Source: Pictodentalium vernedei
Lineage: Eukaryota; Mollusca; Scaphopoda; Dentaliida; Dentaliidae
DNA length: 64,000 nucleotides
Direction of reading: 5' to 3'
Assembly: GCA_031216915.1 (NCBI GenBank)
Contig: CM062297.1
Location: 529,874,971-529,938,970 of the forward strand
Below, piece by piece: positions 1-12,734 of this stretch. How positions within the stretch are numbered: the first letter of the stretch is position 1; every line of letters begins with the position of its first letter. The position numbers were made by a program, and so were the translations under genes. The notes beneath the pieces were generated by a model. That model did no database searches, was not told the origin of the DNA, and worked only from the letters and a program-made list of their open reading frames with translations.

Positions 1-593
1 ACACTATCCAATAGAGATCCCAAATATTAACCCAGGGACTCAATTTGAGCAAACTTGAAACTGACCCCTCTAGGGATGTTGTACACCAAATATGAAAACA
101 TTCTGACTGGTGGATCTTCAGAAGAAGATTTTTAAAGAAATTCCCTCATATTGCACTAAGTTCAAATTTGGGCTCACATAGGGAGCCCAAATATTAGTCC
201 AGGGACTTGATTTGAACAAACTTTAATCTGACCAACACCCTACCTCCCCCTCCCCCCCCCCCCCCCTAGAAATGTTGTATACTAAATATCAAAAGATTCT
301 GATGGATGGTTCTTGAGAAGAAGATTTCTTTAATTTTGGAAAACAATTTAGTTATGGGCGCTATCAGAGTTATGCCCTTTGTGGTTCCCCCTGTGGGCAT
401 GACGGCAACTTTATTTTGAACAAACTTCAATTGACATATGATGAGGAACATGCATATCAAATTTGGTTGAATTTGGCTGAGTTGTATAGGAGAAGTCGGC
501 AATGTAAAGTTCATGCCGGATGGACGGACGACAGACCGATGGCAGACAGAAAGTGATCACTTAGGCTCCCCCTGACTTTCAGGTGAGCAAATA
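1..593 (+). mobile_element. H4 repeat, 3' part (Helentron/HINE-like, non-autonomous)
   Basis: About two degenerate copies of a roughly 165-bp unit are visible. The unit carries 'ccaaatat(c/g)aaaa' followed by 'gaagaagattttt'. It passes into a module with 'atcagagttatgccc', then a GACG-rich stretch, then a terminal hairpin near 553-585 (CTCCCCCTGAC / TCAGGTGAG). The same order is seen in the H4 copies at 33.76-35.13 kb and 46.57-49.21 kb, which is how it was recognised. The 5' end lies outside the window. A poly-C run at 249-266 sits inside a unit. The small open frames here are not coding. Confidence 0.75.
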
Positions 594-1959
594 AACCACA
601 AAATAGGAGCTCCAGGCAAGACATATAATGGCATTAAAACCTTTGAGTTTCTAATTTTAGAAAAAAATGCATCAAAAAAGGGCTATCGCGATTATTCAAT
701 TAATCGACTAATTGTTGAATGTTGCAGTGGTTGACATTTTTTTATTTTTAGACGGCTGTCATTCATTTTTAAAGTAGTATAAGTCGAGTTTAAATTGCAC
801 TGTATTTTGAGGTGAATGAACAGTTAGATTATCAACCTTTGAAATGTCTAACCATAGTTACTTGTAATATCACAAGGCCTTTGTGTTCTTCATTATTGTG
901 CAACAACATAATTTTAAAAACATGGAGTCTTGTCATTTGAACAATCTCTGTACTCTGTAGTATTAATCAGCACTCTTAATCAACACTAAAGAGTATTGTT
1001 CAAACGGTGTATCTTTAAATAATTTGCGAAGTTATTGCAGGCTGCACAGTAAACAGAATCTTTGGTCTTGTACATGTACATTCGAATGATGCCAATGGAA
1101 CAATCGGAACCGCAAAAGTGAGAAAATTGTCACAGGACTCACAGCGATTAGTTCGCTTGCACATGTAGTACTATGCTGTAACTTATTTAGGAAGGAGGGA
1201 ATTTTATGTTTGAAATTTCTGGAAATTAGTTATAGAAATGAAACATTTGCAAATATGTTCTTCTGTTTAAATTTAGATCAATCAGAGATATTTTGGTGTT
1301 TCCATTTTATCTGCAATGTTACACATACCTTTAATCGATGCTAACCATTTTGTGCGGGGTTAGTAAGATGGAAAAGCCTGACAGTCACTGAAGCTGCTCA
1401 GTGGTTCTCTTCCATTTCCTCCACACGTAAAGTTGTCCAACATTCTATGACCCTGGCTACTTAAAATGTTATTAAACACCATTAAATAAATATTATCATG
1501 CCACCTGTTTAATTCGGCCAATCAATGTGCACTAAATAGCATCGGTGGACTTATTACGTTATTCAATGGAGAACCAGCTGTCAGAGTCTCTACACTGCCA
1601 TGAACCCATACATGTACTCCTCCTCTGCTGGGCATCATTTTGTTTCCGAATTAATTTTCCCACCTCAGGTTTTCACTTATTTTCGTGCAAATAAAAAACA
1701 GTTTCCTGATAAATATTCAAAATGAAGGGATCTTTCAATTTTTTATTTAATTTGTTTGGTGGCATGACAAATACATCTCTCTTCGTCTCACATGACGCCA
1801 TACCTGTCAAGAAAACGTCATGTAACTTATAATACATGTACACTTTAAAACTGAGAAATCTTATTGAAAGTCAGTCCTTGAAATGAGAAGGGTGATAATG
1901 CAATTGCTCCCATAAGCACCCATGTTTTCTATTTTAGGACAGCTAAAAATTGCACTTGT
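594..1959. other. Unassigned AT-rich sequence
   Basis: No long open frame, no tandem repeat and no terminal repeat was recognised. The sequence is AT-rich with scattered ACATGTAC motifs, which are common throughout this window. Confidence 0.5.
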
Positions 1960-2215
1960 CGAAAAATATTGTGGAACTTTTAATACACCATGAGAACATA
2001 TAAATACATGTTGTTTTTAGAAAGCTACACCCTGTGGCCAATGGGAAGTTACTGTCAACAGGACCTTATACATTCAAAGTTTCTGGTGTTTAGTGACAGT
2101 ATTCCCTCAAAATTCATGTACTAACATTTTACTGGTGCAGTTTACTCCTGTCTCTGATTTCACGGGTGCTTAAAACTGCACCCATCAATTTTGTTCATTT
2201 CCAGCACTGGATGAT
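1960..2215 (+). repeat. Dispersed repeat R, copy 1 (uninterrupted)
   Basis: This stretch matches 45500-45965 in reverse complement over most of its length, for example 'tctggtgttt(a/g)gtgacag' and 'catataaat...gttgtttt.agaaag'. Copy 2 carries a TTAA-flanked MITE at the position equal to about 2070-2086 here, so this copy shows the empty site (TCAA in place of TTAA). The wider boundaries are not defined. Confidence 0.65.
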
Positions 2216-2354
2216 CTGTCAGACACTTGGAAATGTCATTTTCTAAAAAAGAATGCAAAAGTATCTGTATTCAAGGGTTTTCGTCACCAAGTGACAAGTC
2301 GAAAAACTGATATTTGATAACATTATGAACAGAATCAAACAGAAAAATTATCAA

Positions 2355-2593
2355 CTCTTAACCTGCTGACTATTTTCAAGATATTTTTCATCAAATTTAG
2401 TCACGGCTTCTGTGAAGCAGCCATGATAGATTTGATGTAAAATTAATCTAAATATAACGCAAGAAATCATTGATGAAAAATCCATTCAATTTACAGGGGG
2501 AAAATTAAATTAAATGTGCCCAAATCATATTGATTTCAATGACAAGAGAAATCCTGTGCTAGGCAGGAATATCCACCAGCAGTATGCAAAGAG
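2355..2593 (+). mobile_element. TTAA-type MITE, family M1, copy a
   Basis: The terminal inverted repeats read CTCTTAACCTGCTGAC at the left and, reversed, CTCTTTGCATACTGCT at the right. The flanks TCAA and TAAA look like decayed TTAA duplications. A central palindrome (TCATCAAATTTAGTCA... with its inverse) is the hallmark of the family and recurs in copies b, c and d. TTAA duplication with CYCTT ends fits a piggyBac-like element. It has no coding capacity. Confidence 0.75.
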
Positions 2594-2787
2594 TAAAATA
2601 TCATTTTACAACTTCTCAACTTGTGTCAAAGACTTGTGGCAGAAACAGCTAATCTGATGTTACACTGCAGCAGCACTGCAATGGGTAGTGTACCCTTTAA
2701 AACTCTCTACTCCTTGAAACTGCCCCACATACTGGGGTTTCTAGGGTTGGAAAAGAACTCTGAAATAGCACAAAATGTACAAAAAAC
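2594..2787. other. Unassigned spacer
   Basis: Nothing was recognised between the MITE and the H5 repeat. The short open frame here overlaps an equally open frame on the other strand. Confidence 0.4.
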
Positions 2788-3545
2788 TAGAGCAAAGTCA
2801 AGGGTGGCATATACCCCTGCCTGCAATACCATGGGTAGCATTACAGAAATGAAACATTTATTACTGGGTGATGCTAAAGGACGAAGGATGACAGACATGT
2901 GACAGATTACAGACCATTGGGGCATTATCATAAGAACTATTAAGAATCACCATAGGGTGACATGAAAAGGTACGCCCGCCTCTTTACCAAATGTGAGAGT
3001 GACTTGATTTGATTTGATAATTCTGTGAAAAAAAATATTTTTTCTGCAAACTTTATATATGTTGCGCATCTGCAAGACATGTGTAACCATATCTTAAAGC
3101 TTCAACTCTCTGCATTAGAAATTGTGGGAGGAGTTCATTACACCATGAAGATGCCCTTAATTAAACAAGTTATTCATGACTGATTTTTTGGACAGGCAAG
3201 GTCAAAGTTCATAAAATGCAATAACTCCCACAATAATACACTGCATAACATCTGCCTTGTACTGTAGGTAGACATGAATATTAGACTTACACACTAAATA
3301 TAAAGTCATTCCACTGAGTACTCTACAAGATACTCATGAATTAATTTCAAGGCAGACAAATTTTAAGTCCATAAAGGAGAATGACTCTGGCAATAAAATC
3401 TCACACAACACCTGCATTTCACTATGGGTATACAGCAATAGGATACACTTGCATACCAAATATCAAGTCACACAACCAAGTACTTTGCAAGTTATTCATG
3501 ATTGAATTTTGGGACGGATGGATGGACAGATGGATGGATGGATGC
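2788..3545 (+). mobile_element. H5: minisatellite-core element, partial
   Basis: It begins 'actagagcaaagtcaagggtgg' in part, then has two to three degenerate units of about 170 bp. Each unit contains 'caagttattcatgattgaatttt' or similar and 'aaatatcaagtca'. It ends in a GGAT/GGAC microsatellite at 3513-3544. The order (5' segment, core units, tetranucleotide tail) parallels H1-H4, but no 3' hairpin was found, so it may be truncated. Confidence 0.5.
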
Positions 3546-5006
3546 TCCTACAAATCAGGTTTGGTTTATGTGGCTAAAATATTTGAGGAATTTAAAATGC
3601 ACGGACAACCACTAAAATCTCTTTTTTAAGTCTAGTTTCTTGGTGGTAGCAAACCCTAACCCTTTCAGCTTACTGACTCTAACCCTAACGCTTACCCTAA
3701 CTTAAAATCTCTGAAAATACAATACCCACTTTTTGTCACTTTTTAGCCACATAAAAAACATTTCAATCACATAACTCACTTTTTTTAGACACATAAAAGC
3801 CATTTGTCAGTTCAACTTTATGTGGCTAGTCACCAGGGGGTTACATGCAAAACACCAAAGTTGTGAACGGTAGGTCTACTGGGCGTGATTTCTAAACTGC
3901 CAAAGTCAGTCACATGCTGTGACTGATTCAAGAAGTATTTACTATTTTTTGAACTGGCAAATTTTTATTACCAATTTAAATTTAAAAGCAGAAAAATGCA
4001 TTTTCGATTCGTTGTTTGCAGCAATTTTCATTAATGTAAGCAACCTGAATGTTCGAACTTGGGATCAATGGGCAGCCTAAAAGTAAGGCACAGTAATAAT
4101 TTGAAGTAGACTATATAGACTTCACCTATCTGACATCCTATAGACTGTTTCAAATGGGTGGACTGAGTCAGGACTCAGAACAAAACAAACCGTGCCCATG
4201 GTCGAAACGGCCCAGACTTGTTTAGGTCAGAATGGTGCAGATTTTGAGATGCAACAGCATCAATAGCCCAATTTTCAAGACAGAATGACCCACATTTATG
4301 TATTCTCTTCAAGTTCAATAGTTCACATTTAGCTTAGACGCTTGGAAAACCTTAAAATTTTAGTGAAAATGTTTAATTCATCCCTCCCATCCTTTTGCAC
4401 ATGTAGCATTATTAAATAATAATATCAAAAATAATTATATTGTATACACGACCACAAACTAGTTCAATACCTTTTTATAAGCCCTTCTTTCTCAGGTCAC
4501 TGACATTATCCATAAACACACCAAATTACAGTACTAGCCCAAATCAGTTGTGGGATGACTACAAGAAAATGGAAATCTCTTAACTTCTAACTTCTAAGAG
4601 ACATGCGGCAGCGTGTCACCGCACAGTTAATACACCCACACATTTCCAGACAAACTGTATCAAAGACTGTTTAGGGACATAGAACATTCTAGCACTCAGG
4701 CGACGATATGATAACTGCGAGTACCAGAACCGTCAGTTCTGAAGGATGGGAATCAGTACCAATTAAATGGCAGAGTACCGCCAGTATCAGTATCGTCTCC
4801 AGTACCAATTGCAAACCCTGCACAGTGCCCCTTTTTCTATGGGTTACCACCATGCTCTTTAGCCTACACTGACAATGGGTTATGATATAAGTCCTTTATT
4901 CCCAAGCCTGTTTTAGAGTATGGGGAGTACAGGGCTTAAAATCTGGATGAGAATCAGAATTGATTCTCACAAATGTTTTGCACAAGGAAAACACTAATAA
5001 TCACCT
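3546..5006. other. Unassigned sequence with a short telomere-like patch
   Basis: No gene was recognised. At 3652-3700 there are five imperfect CCCTAA-type units (for example ACCCTAACCC), a small interstitial telomere-like patch rather than a telomere. The phrases 'tagccacataaaa' and 'agacacataaaa' repeat near 3745-3800. The remainder is unique-looking and AT-rich. Confidence 0.45.
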
Positions 5007-5010
5007 TTAA

Positions 5011-5232
5011 CTGTTAGTCTGCGGAGTATTTTCAAGATATTTTTCATCAAATCTAGTCATGGCTGATGAGAAACAGTCATGACTAGATTTGATGAAAAAT
5101 TCCTTTAAATTTAATTCAAGGCATCATTGGTGAAAAAATCCATTCAACTTTCCGAGGCACAATTTGGTTAGATGTGTACAAATTATACTTATTTCAGTGG
5201 CAAGAGTAAATCTGCCAGCAGCATGCGAGGAG
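5011..5232 (+). mobile_element. TTAA-type MITE, family M1, copy b
   Basis: It is flanked by perfect TTAA at 5007-5010 and 5233-5236. The ends are CTGTTAGTCTGCGG and, reversed, CTCCTCGCATGCTG. The central palindrome is nearly perfect around 5042-5100: TTTTTCATCAAATCTAGTCA and its inverse surround a short loop. This is the best preserved copy for defining the duplication. Confidence 0.85.
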
Positions 5233-5625
5233 TTAATTCTCGTAAAATGTTCATTGGATTCTTGTCACTGATGCAGAGTTTTCTTGAAGACCTGGAGAAT
5301 TCTATTTACTTTTTGCTTCTGAATAAGGTAGCAATTTGACTTACTGTAACTTCCATCAGCAAGACCATCAAAGGCTAGTATGCAGGAGCATTAGTTTTAC
5401 ATGTAAGTGTACCATATCTGTAATGCGGCAAGAAACTCACCAGCATTGGAACTAGGTTCCTAACTCAATTATATAAATGTAAGGTCTGTTCTTTATTATG
5501 AAATATGTACCAGGAGCACTTTCAAAAGTATAATACTAGAGGGGTGTCATTTCTGTGCAAAGCACACTGTAGTATATCCCCGCATTCTCATTTGTGATTA
5601 TTGGTAAATTGTTGACACGGTAACA
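5233..5625. other. Unassigned sequence
   Basis: No repeat or gene was recognised between the M1 MITE and the 153-bp array. Confidence 0.4.
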
Positions 5626-5630
5626 TCTAC

Positions 5631-6474
5631 AGACCCTATTAATGAACATGAACACACTTTCAGCATTTCGAATTGAAACTCCTAGGAGTTTTTCGCCGGA
5701 AACCATTCCTCTAACGACAAAAGTGGTGCCCCTTACGCCCCCGAGGGCCGAATCAAAAATCCAAAACCTCCATGCACAACTACAGACCCTATTGATTAAC
5801 ATGAACACACTTTTAGTGTTTCGAATTGAAACCCCTAGGAGTTTTTCTCCGGAAACCATTCCTCTAACTACAAAAGTGGTTCCTCTTATGCCCCCAAGGG
5901 CCGAATCAAAAATCCAAAACCTTTATGCACATCTAGAGACCCTATTGATTAACATGAACACACTTTTAGTGTTTTGAATTGAAACCCCTAGGAGTTTTTC
6001 TCCGGAAACCATTCCTCTAATGACAAAAATGGTGCCCCTTGTGCCCCTCGGGGCCGAATCAAAAATCCAAAACCTTTATGCACATCTACAGACCCTACTA
6101 AGGAACATGAACACACTTTCAGTGTTTCGAATTGAAACTCCTAGCAGTTTTTCGCCTGAAACCATTCCTCTAACGACAAAAATGGTGCCCCTTGCGTCCA
6201 TCGGGGCCGAATCGAAAATCCAAAACCTTTATGCATATCTACAGACCCTATGAATGAACATGAACACACTTTCAATGTTTTGAATTGAAACCCCTAGGAG
6301 TTTTTCGCCGGAAACCATTCCTCTAACGACAAAAGTGGTGCCCCTTACGCCCCCGAGGGCCGAATCAAAAATCCAAAACCTACATGTACATCTACAGACC
6401 CTATGAATGAACATGAACACACTTTCAATGTTTTGAATTGAAACCCCTAAGAGTTTTTCCCCAGAAACCATTCC
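5631..6474. repeat. Tandem array, exact 153-bp period, about 5.5 copies
   Basis: The landmark AGACCCT starts at 5631, 5784, 5937, 6090, 6243 and 6396, so every spacing is exactly 153 bp with no net indel. Each unit carries AAACTCCTAGGAGTTT, a perfect 16-bp palindrome in some copies and off by one base in others. Because 153 is divisible by three, long open frames run on both strands. Neither resembles a known protein, and the two are mutually exclusive as coding interpretations. Treated as a young satellite-like array of unknown origin. Confidence 0.85.
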
Positions 6475-7440
6475 CGGACATACGCAGGGATAATTATTCT
6501 CAAATTTTCAATAATTTAAGAACTGCTAATTGATTTGAGTTTGCGAGAATCAAGGCAATGATACAGTCAAGAGTCGAGGGAAACAAATAAATAAAGAATT
6601 CACAAGATCTGTTAATTGGATCAGATTATATGAAATGGATAAAGGCAATGCAGCAATATCAAATCCTGTTACTAACTGTTATGGTCCTATTATAATACAT
6701 GTATCAGAATTGATATGCCCTTGGTTGAAAATTACAAACAATTTAATATTTCATAAAATCATTCTGAATTACTGAAAGCAGAATTTAGCTGGACTGATCA
6801 CTTATTTTGCACTGAGTGAATGCATAAAGTGAATGTACCTATCAACAAGTTTACAAATACTGTTACACAGGATCTATTTTTAGCTTACAGATTGTTTATT
6901 TGGGTCACACAAGTATACTTGAAATTAAACAGAAACATCTAGATATTTAATGAGGTGATTCAATTCATTCAATCAGCATTTAGTAGAACAAAAGAATATT
7001 GGAGAAGTTTCTCTTTCTGGAACTATCCATTTGATAACTATAACTTCTGTCAGCATACCTGAGTCTCATCGATTCATCTCACATACACAGCATTAAGAAG
7101 TGACAATAGTTTATACATTCAGCATTCCTTGAACACTGGAGATTATTACAAGACAGTGTATTTGTGACTCACCTTTATCGTGCAAGGTTTTGGTTTCCTC
7201 ACTCTATTTTATATTTGTATTTAGATAGCAGCTGCTGAGATTAGTTGAATTTTGGGATATTGGCTTCTGAGTCATTTTGTTTTGGAAAAGTGTTTCCAAA
7301 ATTTGGAGAGAATTGATTCTTCTTCCTCAAAACAAATAGCAGACAAATTCATCGATTCAGGACAGAAGAAGAACTCGATAAAATTTTAGGTGCCGGAAAC
7401 TCAACTGATAATTTAAATGAACAGAATAACTTGTTTCCAG
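6475..7440. other. Unassigned sequence
   Basis: AT-rich, with no recognised repeat, terminal signature or coding frame. Confidence 0.45.
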
Positions 7441-8300
7441 ATGGAAGTTTCTATTAACTGACGGTCTGCTACAAATGAATCTCAAGTCGAAGTCTTGTCA
7501 ATTTCAAGTCAAAACAAGTTGATTTGAAGTCCGGTAAATCCAAATCAATTCAATGTCCTGTCGACAAAATGTCGAAGTCAAGTCGATTTTACGCCAAGTC
7601 AATTTAATGTCAAATTAAGTCGATTTAAGTCAGATAAAGCCAAGTCAATTGGATTTCAAGTCAGGTCAAGTTGATTATCAAGCAGATTATCAAGTTGAAG
7701 TGAAGTTGAGTAAAGTCAATTCAAATTAATGTCGATTAACAAATGAAGGTCGATTTTTTGGACGATTTCAAGTCAAGTTCAAATGGATTTTAAGTTGACT
7801 TCGAGTTGATTTCAAGTCAATTTCTAGTCGACGTCAGGTTGAGTTCGTTCATTTAAGTCGAAGTCACGTTGAATTCTAGTCCAGGCCAAGTTGAGGTCAA
7901 GTTGAAGTAAAGTCAGGTCAACCTCAAGCCAGGTCGTTTTCAATTGATCATCACATCTTAATCAAGTCAAATAAGTCGATTATCTTTCAATGCTAAGAAT
8001 AGTCAATTTGAAGTTGATTTCAAGTCGGAGTCAAGTTGGCACCTAGTCAACGTCTAGTCAATTTCAATTTAAAGTTATGTCAGCTTCAGGTCGAAACCAG
8101 GTTGATTTCAAGCGAGGTCATGTCAACTTCAACCTGAAGGTAAGATGATTTCAAGCCTACTCAAGTCGCTCTCAAGTTGACTTCCAATTGATTTCAGGTT
8201 GACTTCAAGTCGAAGTCAGGTTGATCTCAAGTTGAGGTCAAGTTGATTTCGAGTTGAAGACATGTCAATTTCAAGTCAAGTCAAGTAATTTCAGGTAATG
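7441..8300. repeat. Degenerate short-period array (GTCAAGTCGATTTC type)
   Basis: About 850 bp is made of variants of AAGTCGATTTCAAGTC and AAGTTGATTTCAAGTC with a basic period near 5-12 bp and heavy divergence. There is no open frame of note. Such arrays usually arise by slippage and then decay. Confidence 0.8.
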
Positions 8301-8637
8301 ACTTCTTTCTAGTCCGTGTGGTCGTGCCTTTCACTGATCAAACTCAATCATTCGTTCTATACATTTGCTCAATTTAATTCCAACCAATCAGTTAAGTAAT
8401 TTTGTTCAATTTAACTTATTCCTGCTATCCAGTTGTTCATTCCATTCATTTATTCACTCGGTCAGTTATTTGTTCAAGTCTCTCATTTTCTCTCATTTTC
8501 TTAATTCATTCATTTTGTTCGTTCAAAAATTTGTTCATTTCTCATATTCAATTCACTCTTTTAATAATTCAGTTCACATTCAATTTCAGGTGACTTCAAC
8601 TCATTTCATTCATTCATTCATTCATTCATTCATTCAT

Positions 8638-8668
<31 letters not shown>

Positions 8669-8755
8669 TTCATTCATTCATTCATTCATTCATTCATTCA
8701 TTCATTCATTCATTCATTCATTCATTCGTTCATTCATTCATTCATTCATTCATTG
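8301..8755. repeat. TTCA/TTTA microsatellite with degenerate lead-in
   Basis: From 8605 to 8755 the sequence is almost pure (TTCA)n, interrupted by a (TTTA)n block near 8638-8668. From about 8340 a decayed ATTCATT-rich lead-in is visible. The open frame across it reads only Ser/Ile/His/Phe repeats and is a by-product of the microsatellite. Confidence 0.9.
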
Positions 8756-9600
8756 TCTGACTGTGTCAGGGTTGCTGAGAAGCAGCCATGATACAGTCTG
8801 AGAGTGCACATTTGATTATTAATGCTTAGTGTCTATACAAACACTATTAGTGAATGTTTTCATACATACAATCCCCACTGATAGCAGTGGGTTGATCAGT
8901 CAGTCCGGGGCATCAGGTTGTCCGCCTGTTTCGTCCGTCCATCTGTTAATTGGGATTTCTGAAATCCAATGTCCGCATAATCCTTGTGAACCTTATTACT
9001 CTTTGATACTACTCAATTATACACAGTCCGGATGTGACCTTGTTGCTGCCTTGCGGACTGTCGCATCTTGACAGGGAATGTATACTGTGCTTGCTCTTGG
9101 TTGTGGCATGTCTCGTTACGACCCACCAGTTTGCAAACTCAGTTTTCCAACTATCTATTTCTTTTTTGGTCAAATCTTGGACCCCCTCCCCCGGTAAGTA
9201 CGTCCCCGACCAATTTCGTATTCAGTTGCGGTGACCTTGTATCCATACGTATCAAGCCACTTCAACACAATGAAATGCCATTGTAATAGAGATGATTTCC
9301 TGTCCTGTTTTATCCAATCACAATTATACCTATTTCAACATTTGGAGTCAGTCGATTTTCTTAAGTGTGAACTAAATTACTTTGTTATGTAGCCTTTCGC
9401 CAAGCATAGTTATGATAACGCCAATTTTTAGACAAGTAGCTCTCTATGAGTTCAGTCAGCTAGCTAGCCCATGAAGAGGGGTTAATGTACATTGAACGCC
9501 AGTCAGCAGTAGTTAGGAAACTTAATAAGTGCGATGTAGAATCCTTTCACCTATGTCTGTTTTAGATTGTAATTAAACTGTCCATCCACTTGAACTCTGC
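8756..9600. other. Unassigned sequence upstream of LINE-1
   Basis: Small overlapping open frames occur in several phases with no family resemblance. Part of this stretch could be the 5' UTR of the LINE that follows, because the endonuclease frame is already open at about 9601, but no 5' boundary was recognised. Confidence 0.35.
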
Positions 9601-11543
9601 CCGACACACTGGGACTACGCCCATAAAAAAAATCGACCCGAAAATGATGATGGCCGAGGTGGGGTAGGACTTTTCATAAAGGATGATATTGATTATAAAA
9701 TTCGACATGACCTGTCTGTCTTTATCCCTCACGTCTTTGAATCACTTTTTATAGAGTTAGTAAAATCTAAGAGAATAATCGGAGTTATCTATAGACCTAA
9801 TACCCCTCCCAAGGCGGATATTGACCTATTCCTGTCTAGGTTAAATCTACTAACCGACACTTTGAATCAAGAAAAAAAATTAGCCTATATTATGGGAGAC
9901 CTCAATATTGATCTTCTAAAAATGGACTCCCATGCCAAAACTGGAGAATTCATTGACCTGATGTTTAGACAAGGGTTTTTACCTTCCATTACGAAACCTA
10001 CGAGAGTAACCCCAAACTCAGCCACTATCATTGACCATATTTTTTCAAATAGTACACATTGCTCGCCATTCTCTGGTATTATATTAACTGATATCTCAGA
10101 CCACATTGGTACATTTTATTCAGAACCTCACAATGTGAAAGAAGACGATATTTATATTCCACCCAGAAGAAAAATATATCCTCAAAACATGGAATACTTC
10201 AAATCACTTTTGGCTGAGTGCGATTTTTCTGTTGTTACGGAGGAAAACGGCCCAAATCTGAGTTACAACAAATTTATCGACATTTACTTACATGCGTTTA
10301 ATAATGCCTTTCCATTAATTCAGTCTAAACTGTGTAAAAAAAAGTCTCAGACGACAGCCCTGGATGACCAATGGCCTTATAAATTCATCTAATACTAAAA
10401 GAAAATTTCATCTCAAAATGCTAAAATGTCCAAATGAGAGAAATAAGCTAAACTATAAAAATTACCGTAGGATATATAATAGGGTTAAAAAACAATGTAA
10501 ATCCATGTATTTTAAAAAGATATTTGATGAAAACAAACACAATATGCGAGCTACCTGGAAAATTCTAAACGATAGTATAAATAAGTCCAAAAAGAGGCAT
10601 AAACTTCCATCCTTTTTCACTCTAAATAATAACGAAATAAGTGAACCCATCCAAATAGCGAAAGAATTCAATACTTTCTTTGCTAACATTGGAAAAGAAA
10701 CTAGCGAGCAAATACCCAGTTCAAATAGACCAATCTTGAATTATATGAAAAGACATTTCCCGAATAATTTTTTTCTCAGCCCTACTTTTCCTGCAGAAAT
10801 TAATAGTATAGTCAACTGCATGAAACCGAAGATGAGTGAAGATTGCGATAGCATCACGACTCGTCTTCTCAAGCACACGGTTAATCTTATTGCCGTTCCC
10901 CTTGCCCACATCATAAATAGTTCATTTGTTCATGGTACAGTGCCCGAGAAAATGAAGCTTGCAAAAGTAATACCGGTATTCAAAAGCGGAGATGAACATT
11001 TATTCACCAATTACAGACCAATTAGTATTATACCAACATTTTCTAAAATTCTAGAAAAAGTTGTATCTGCTAGACTAATAAGCTTCCTAAACAAATTTGA
11101 TATTATATATGAACAGCAATAAAGATTTCGTAGAAGACATTCCACTTTCCATCCTATACTACAGTTTTTGAAATATGTGGCGGAAGCAGACAATAAACGA
11201 AAAGAAAGTACACTGACTGTATTTCTCGATCTCTCAAAAGCATTTGACACTATAAATCATGACATTTTGTTGCAAAAACTTGAGTGGTATGGCTTTAGGG
11301 GCATAGCTTATGATTGGTTCAAAAGCTATCTTTCAGATAGAAAACAGTTTGTGAGTTATGGTGGTAAAAAATCTGACCTTGCAAATATAAGATGTGGTGT
11401 TCCCCAAGGCTCAGTTTTAGGCCCCATTTTGTTTCTATTGTACATAAATGACATCAGCGAATCAACTTCACTAAATCTCCTGTCTTTCGCCGATGATACC
11501 ACTGTATACTCTTCGGAAGCAGACATGAATAAACTAGCCAGTA

Positions 11544-11969
11544 ATACTAGTGATGAATTAGAAAATATATTTGAATGGTGTTGTGTAAATCGATTGGCGC
11601 TAAACACAAAGAAAACAAACTACATTGTCACGAGGGGAATTTTAGGCAGATCAACTGCAAATAGCGTATTTATAAACAATCGAGAAATAAATAAGGTGGG
11701 CTCTGATGAAAGTGATAAGTCTCTAAAGTTCTTAGGAATAAACCTTGACGATAAACATACTAGTGATGAATTAGAAAATATATTTGAATGGTGTTGTGTA
11801 AATCGATTGGCGCTAAACACAAAGAAAACAAACTACATTGTCACGAGGGGAATTTTAGGCAGATCAACTGCAAATAGCGTATTTATAAACAATCGAGAAA
11901 TAAATAAGGTGGGCTCTGATGAAAGTGATAAGTCTCTAAAGTTCTTAGGAATAAACCTTGACGATAAAC
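11544..11969 (+). repeat. Perfect 213-bp tandem duplication inside the LINE RT
   Basis: The sequence from the landmark TACTAGTGATG at 11545 recurs at 11758. The two 213-bp copies (11544-11756 and 11757-11969) appear identical at every base. They encode the same 71 residues twice, just after the FADD motif in the thumb region, and keep the frame. Either a very recent duplication or an assembly artefact would produce this. Confidence 0.9.
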
Positions 11970-12734
11970 TATCTTTTAAATATCATATTACTCAATTATG
12001 CTCTAAGATTGCCCGTGTAAACTACGCTCTAAATAAGGCAAAAAACATCCTTCCTCTAGAGGCATTGAAGACGCTCTATCATACCCTGGTCCAAAGTCAC
12101 CTTGTTTACGGAATTCAGGCATGGGGGAATTCTAGATCTACAAATAGACTCTTATTGATGCAAAAACGATCGCTGCGAATAATAGGCAACAAAAAATACA
12201 ATTCCCACACCGACCCCCTTTTTTACAAGTTTAATATTCTCAAGGTACAGGATCTGTTTAAGTTACATGCCTTACTATTCGTATTCGATTGGCATCAAGG
12301 ATATCTACCAACACCATTCAATTCGTTCTTTGAAACCGTTGATTTCCACAGCCTTAGAATTACTCGTCAATCTGGACTTCTTCATATAAGCCGAACAAGA
12401 ACTAAATCTATAGAAAACCTCCCACCGTATTTTTTTCCGAAACTGTGGAATGATCTTGATCCAGAAGTACGTGCGATAAATAATAGAAAGATCTTTAAAA
12501 AAAGACTATCATGTATGTTTATCATCTTATTCAAAGACAATGGAATGCAACAATCCATACTGTCCCGACTGTTCCACATAGACTTGGAATGGCCTTACGT
12601 ACCTAACAACATTTGCGGAAAAAAAACTGAAAAATCTCAAATCTGATGCATCTGATTTTCTCGTCATCCTGTGATCCTGCAAAGACCTTTAGTAGTTCTG
12701 TAATTGATGGATGCTTTGTAAGTTACATACAGGA

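Noticed and set aside
3652-3700. Telomere (CCCTAA repeats)
   Set aside because: Only about five imperfect units in the interior. At most an interstitial remnant.
5536-6471. Open frames of 77-111 codons on both strands as a repeat protein
   Set aside because: They arise because the 153-bp period is a multiple of three. Both strands are equally open, and neither shows a known motif or a gene context. Kept as a finding, not as a CDS.
8365-8760. 131-codon open frame rich in Phe, Ile, His and Ser
   Set aside because: Direct translation of a TTCA/TTTA microsatellite.
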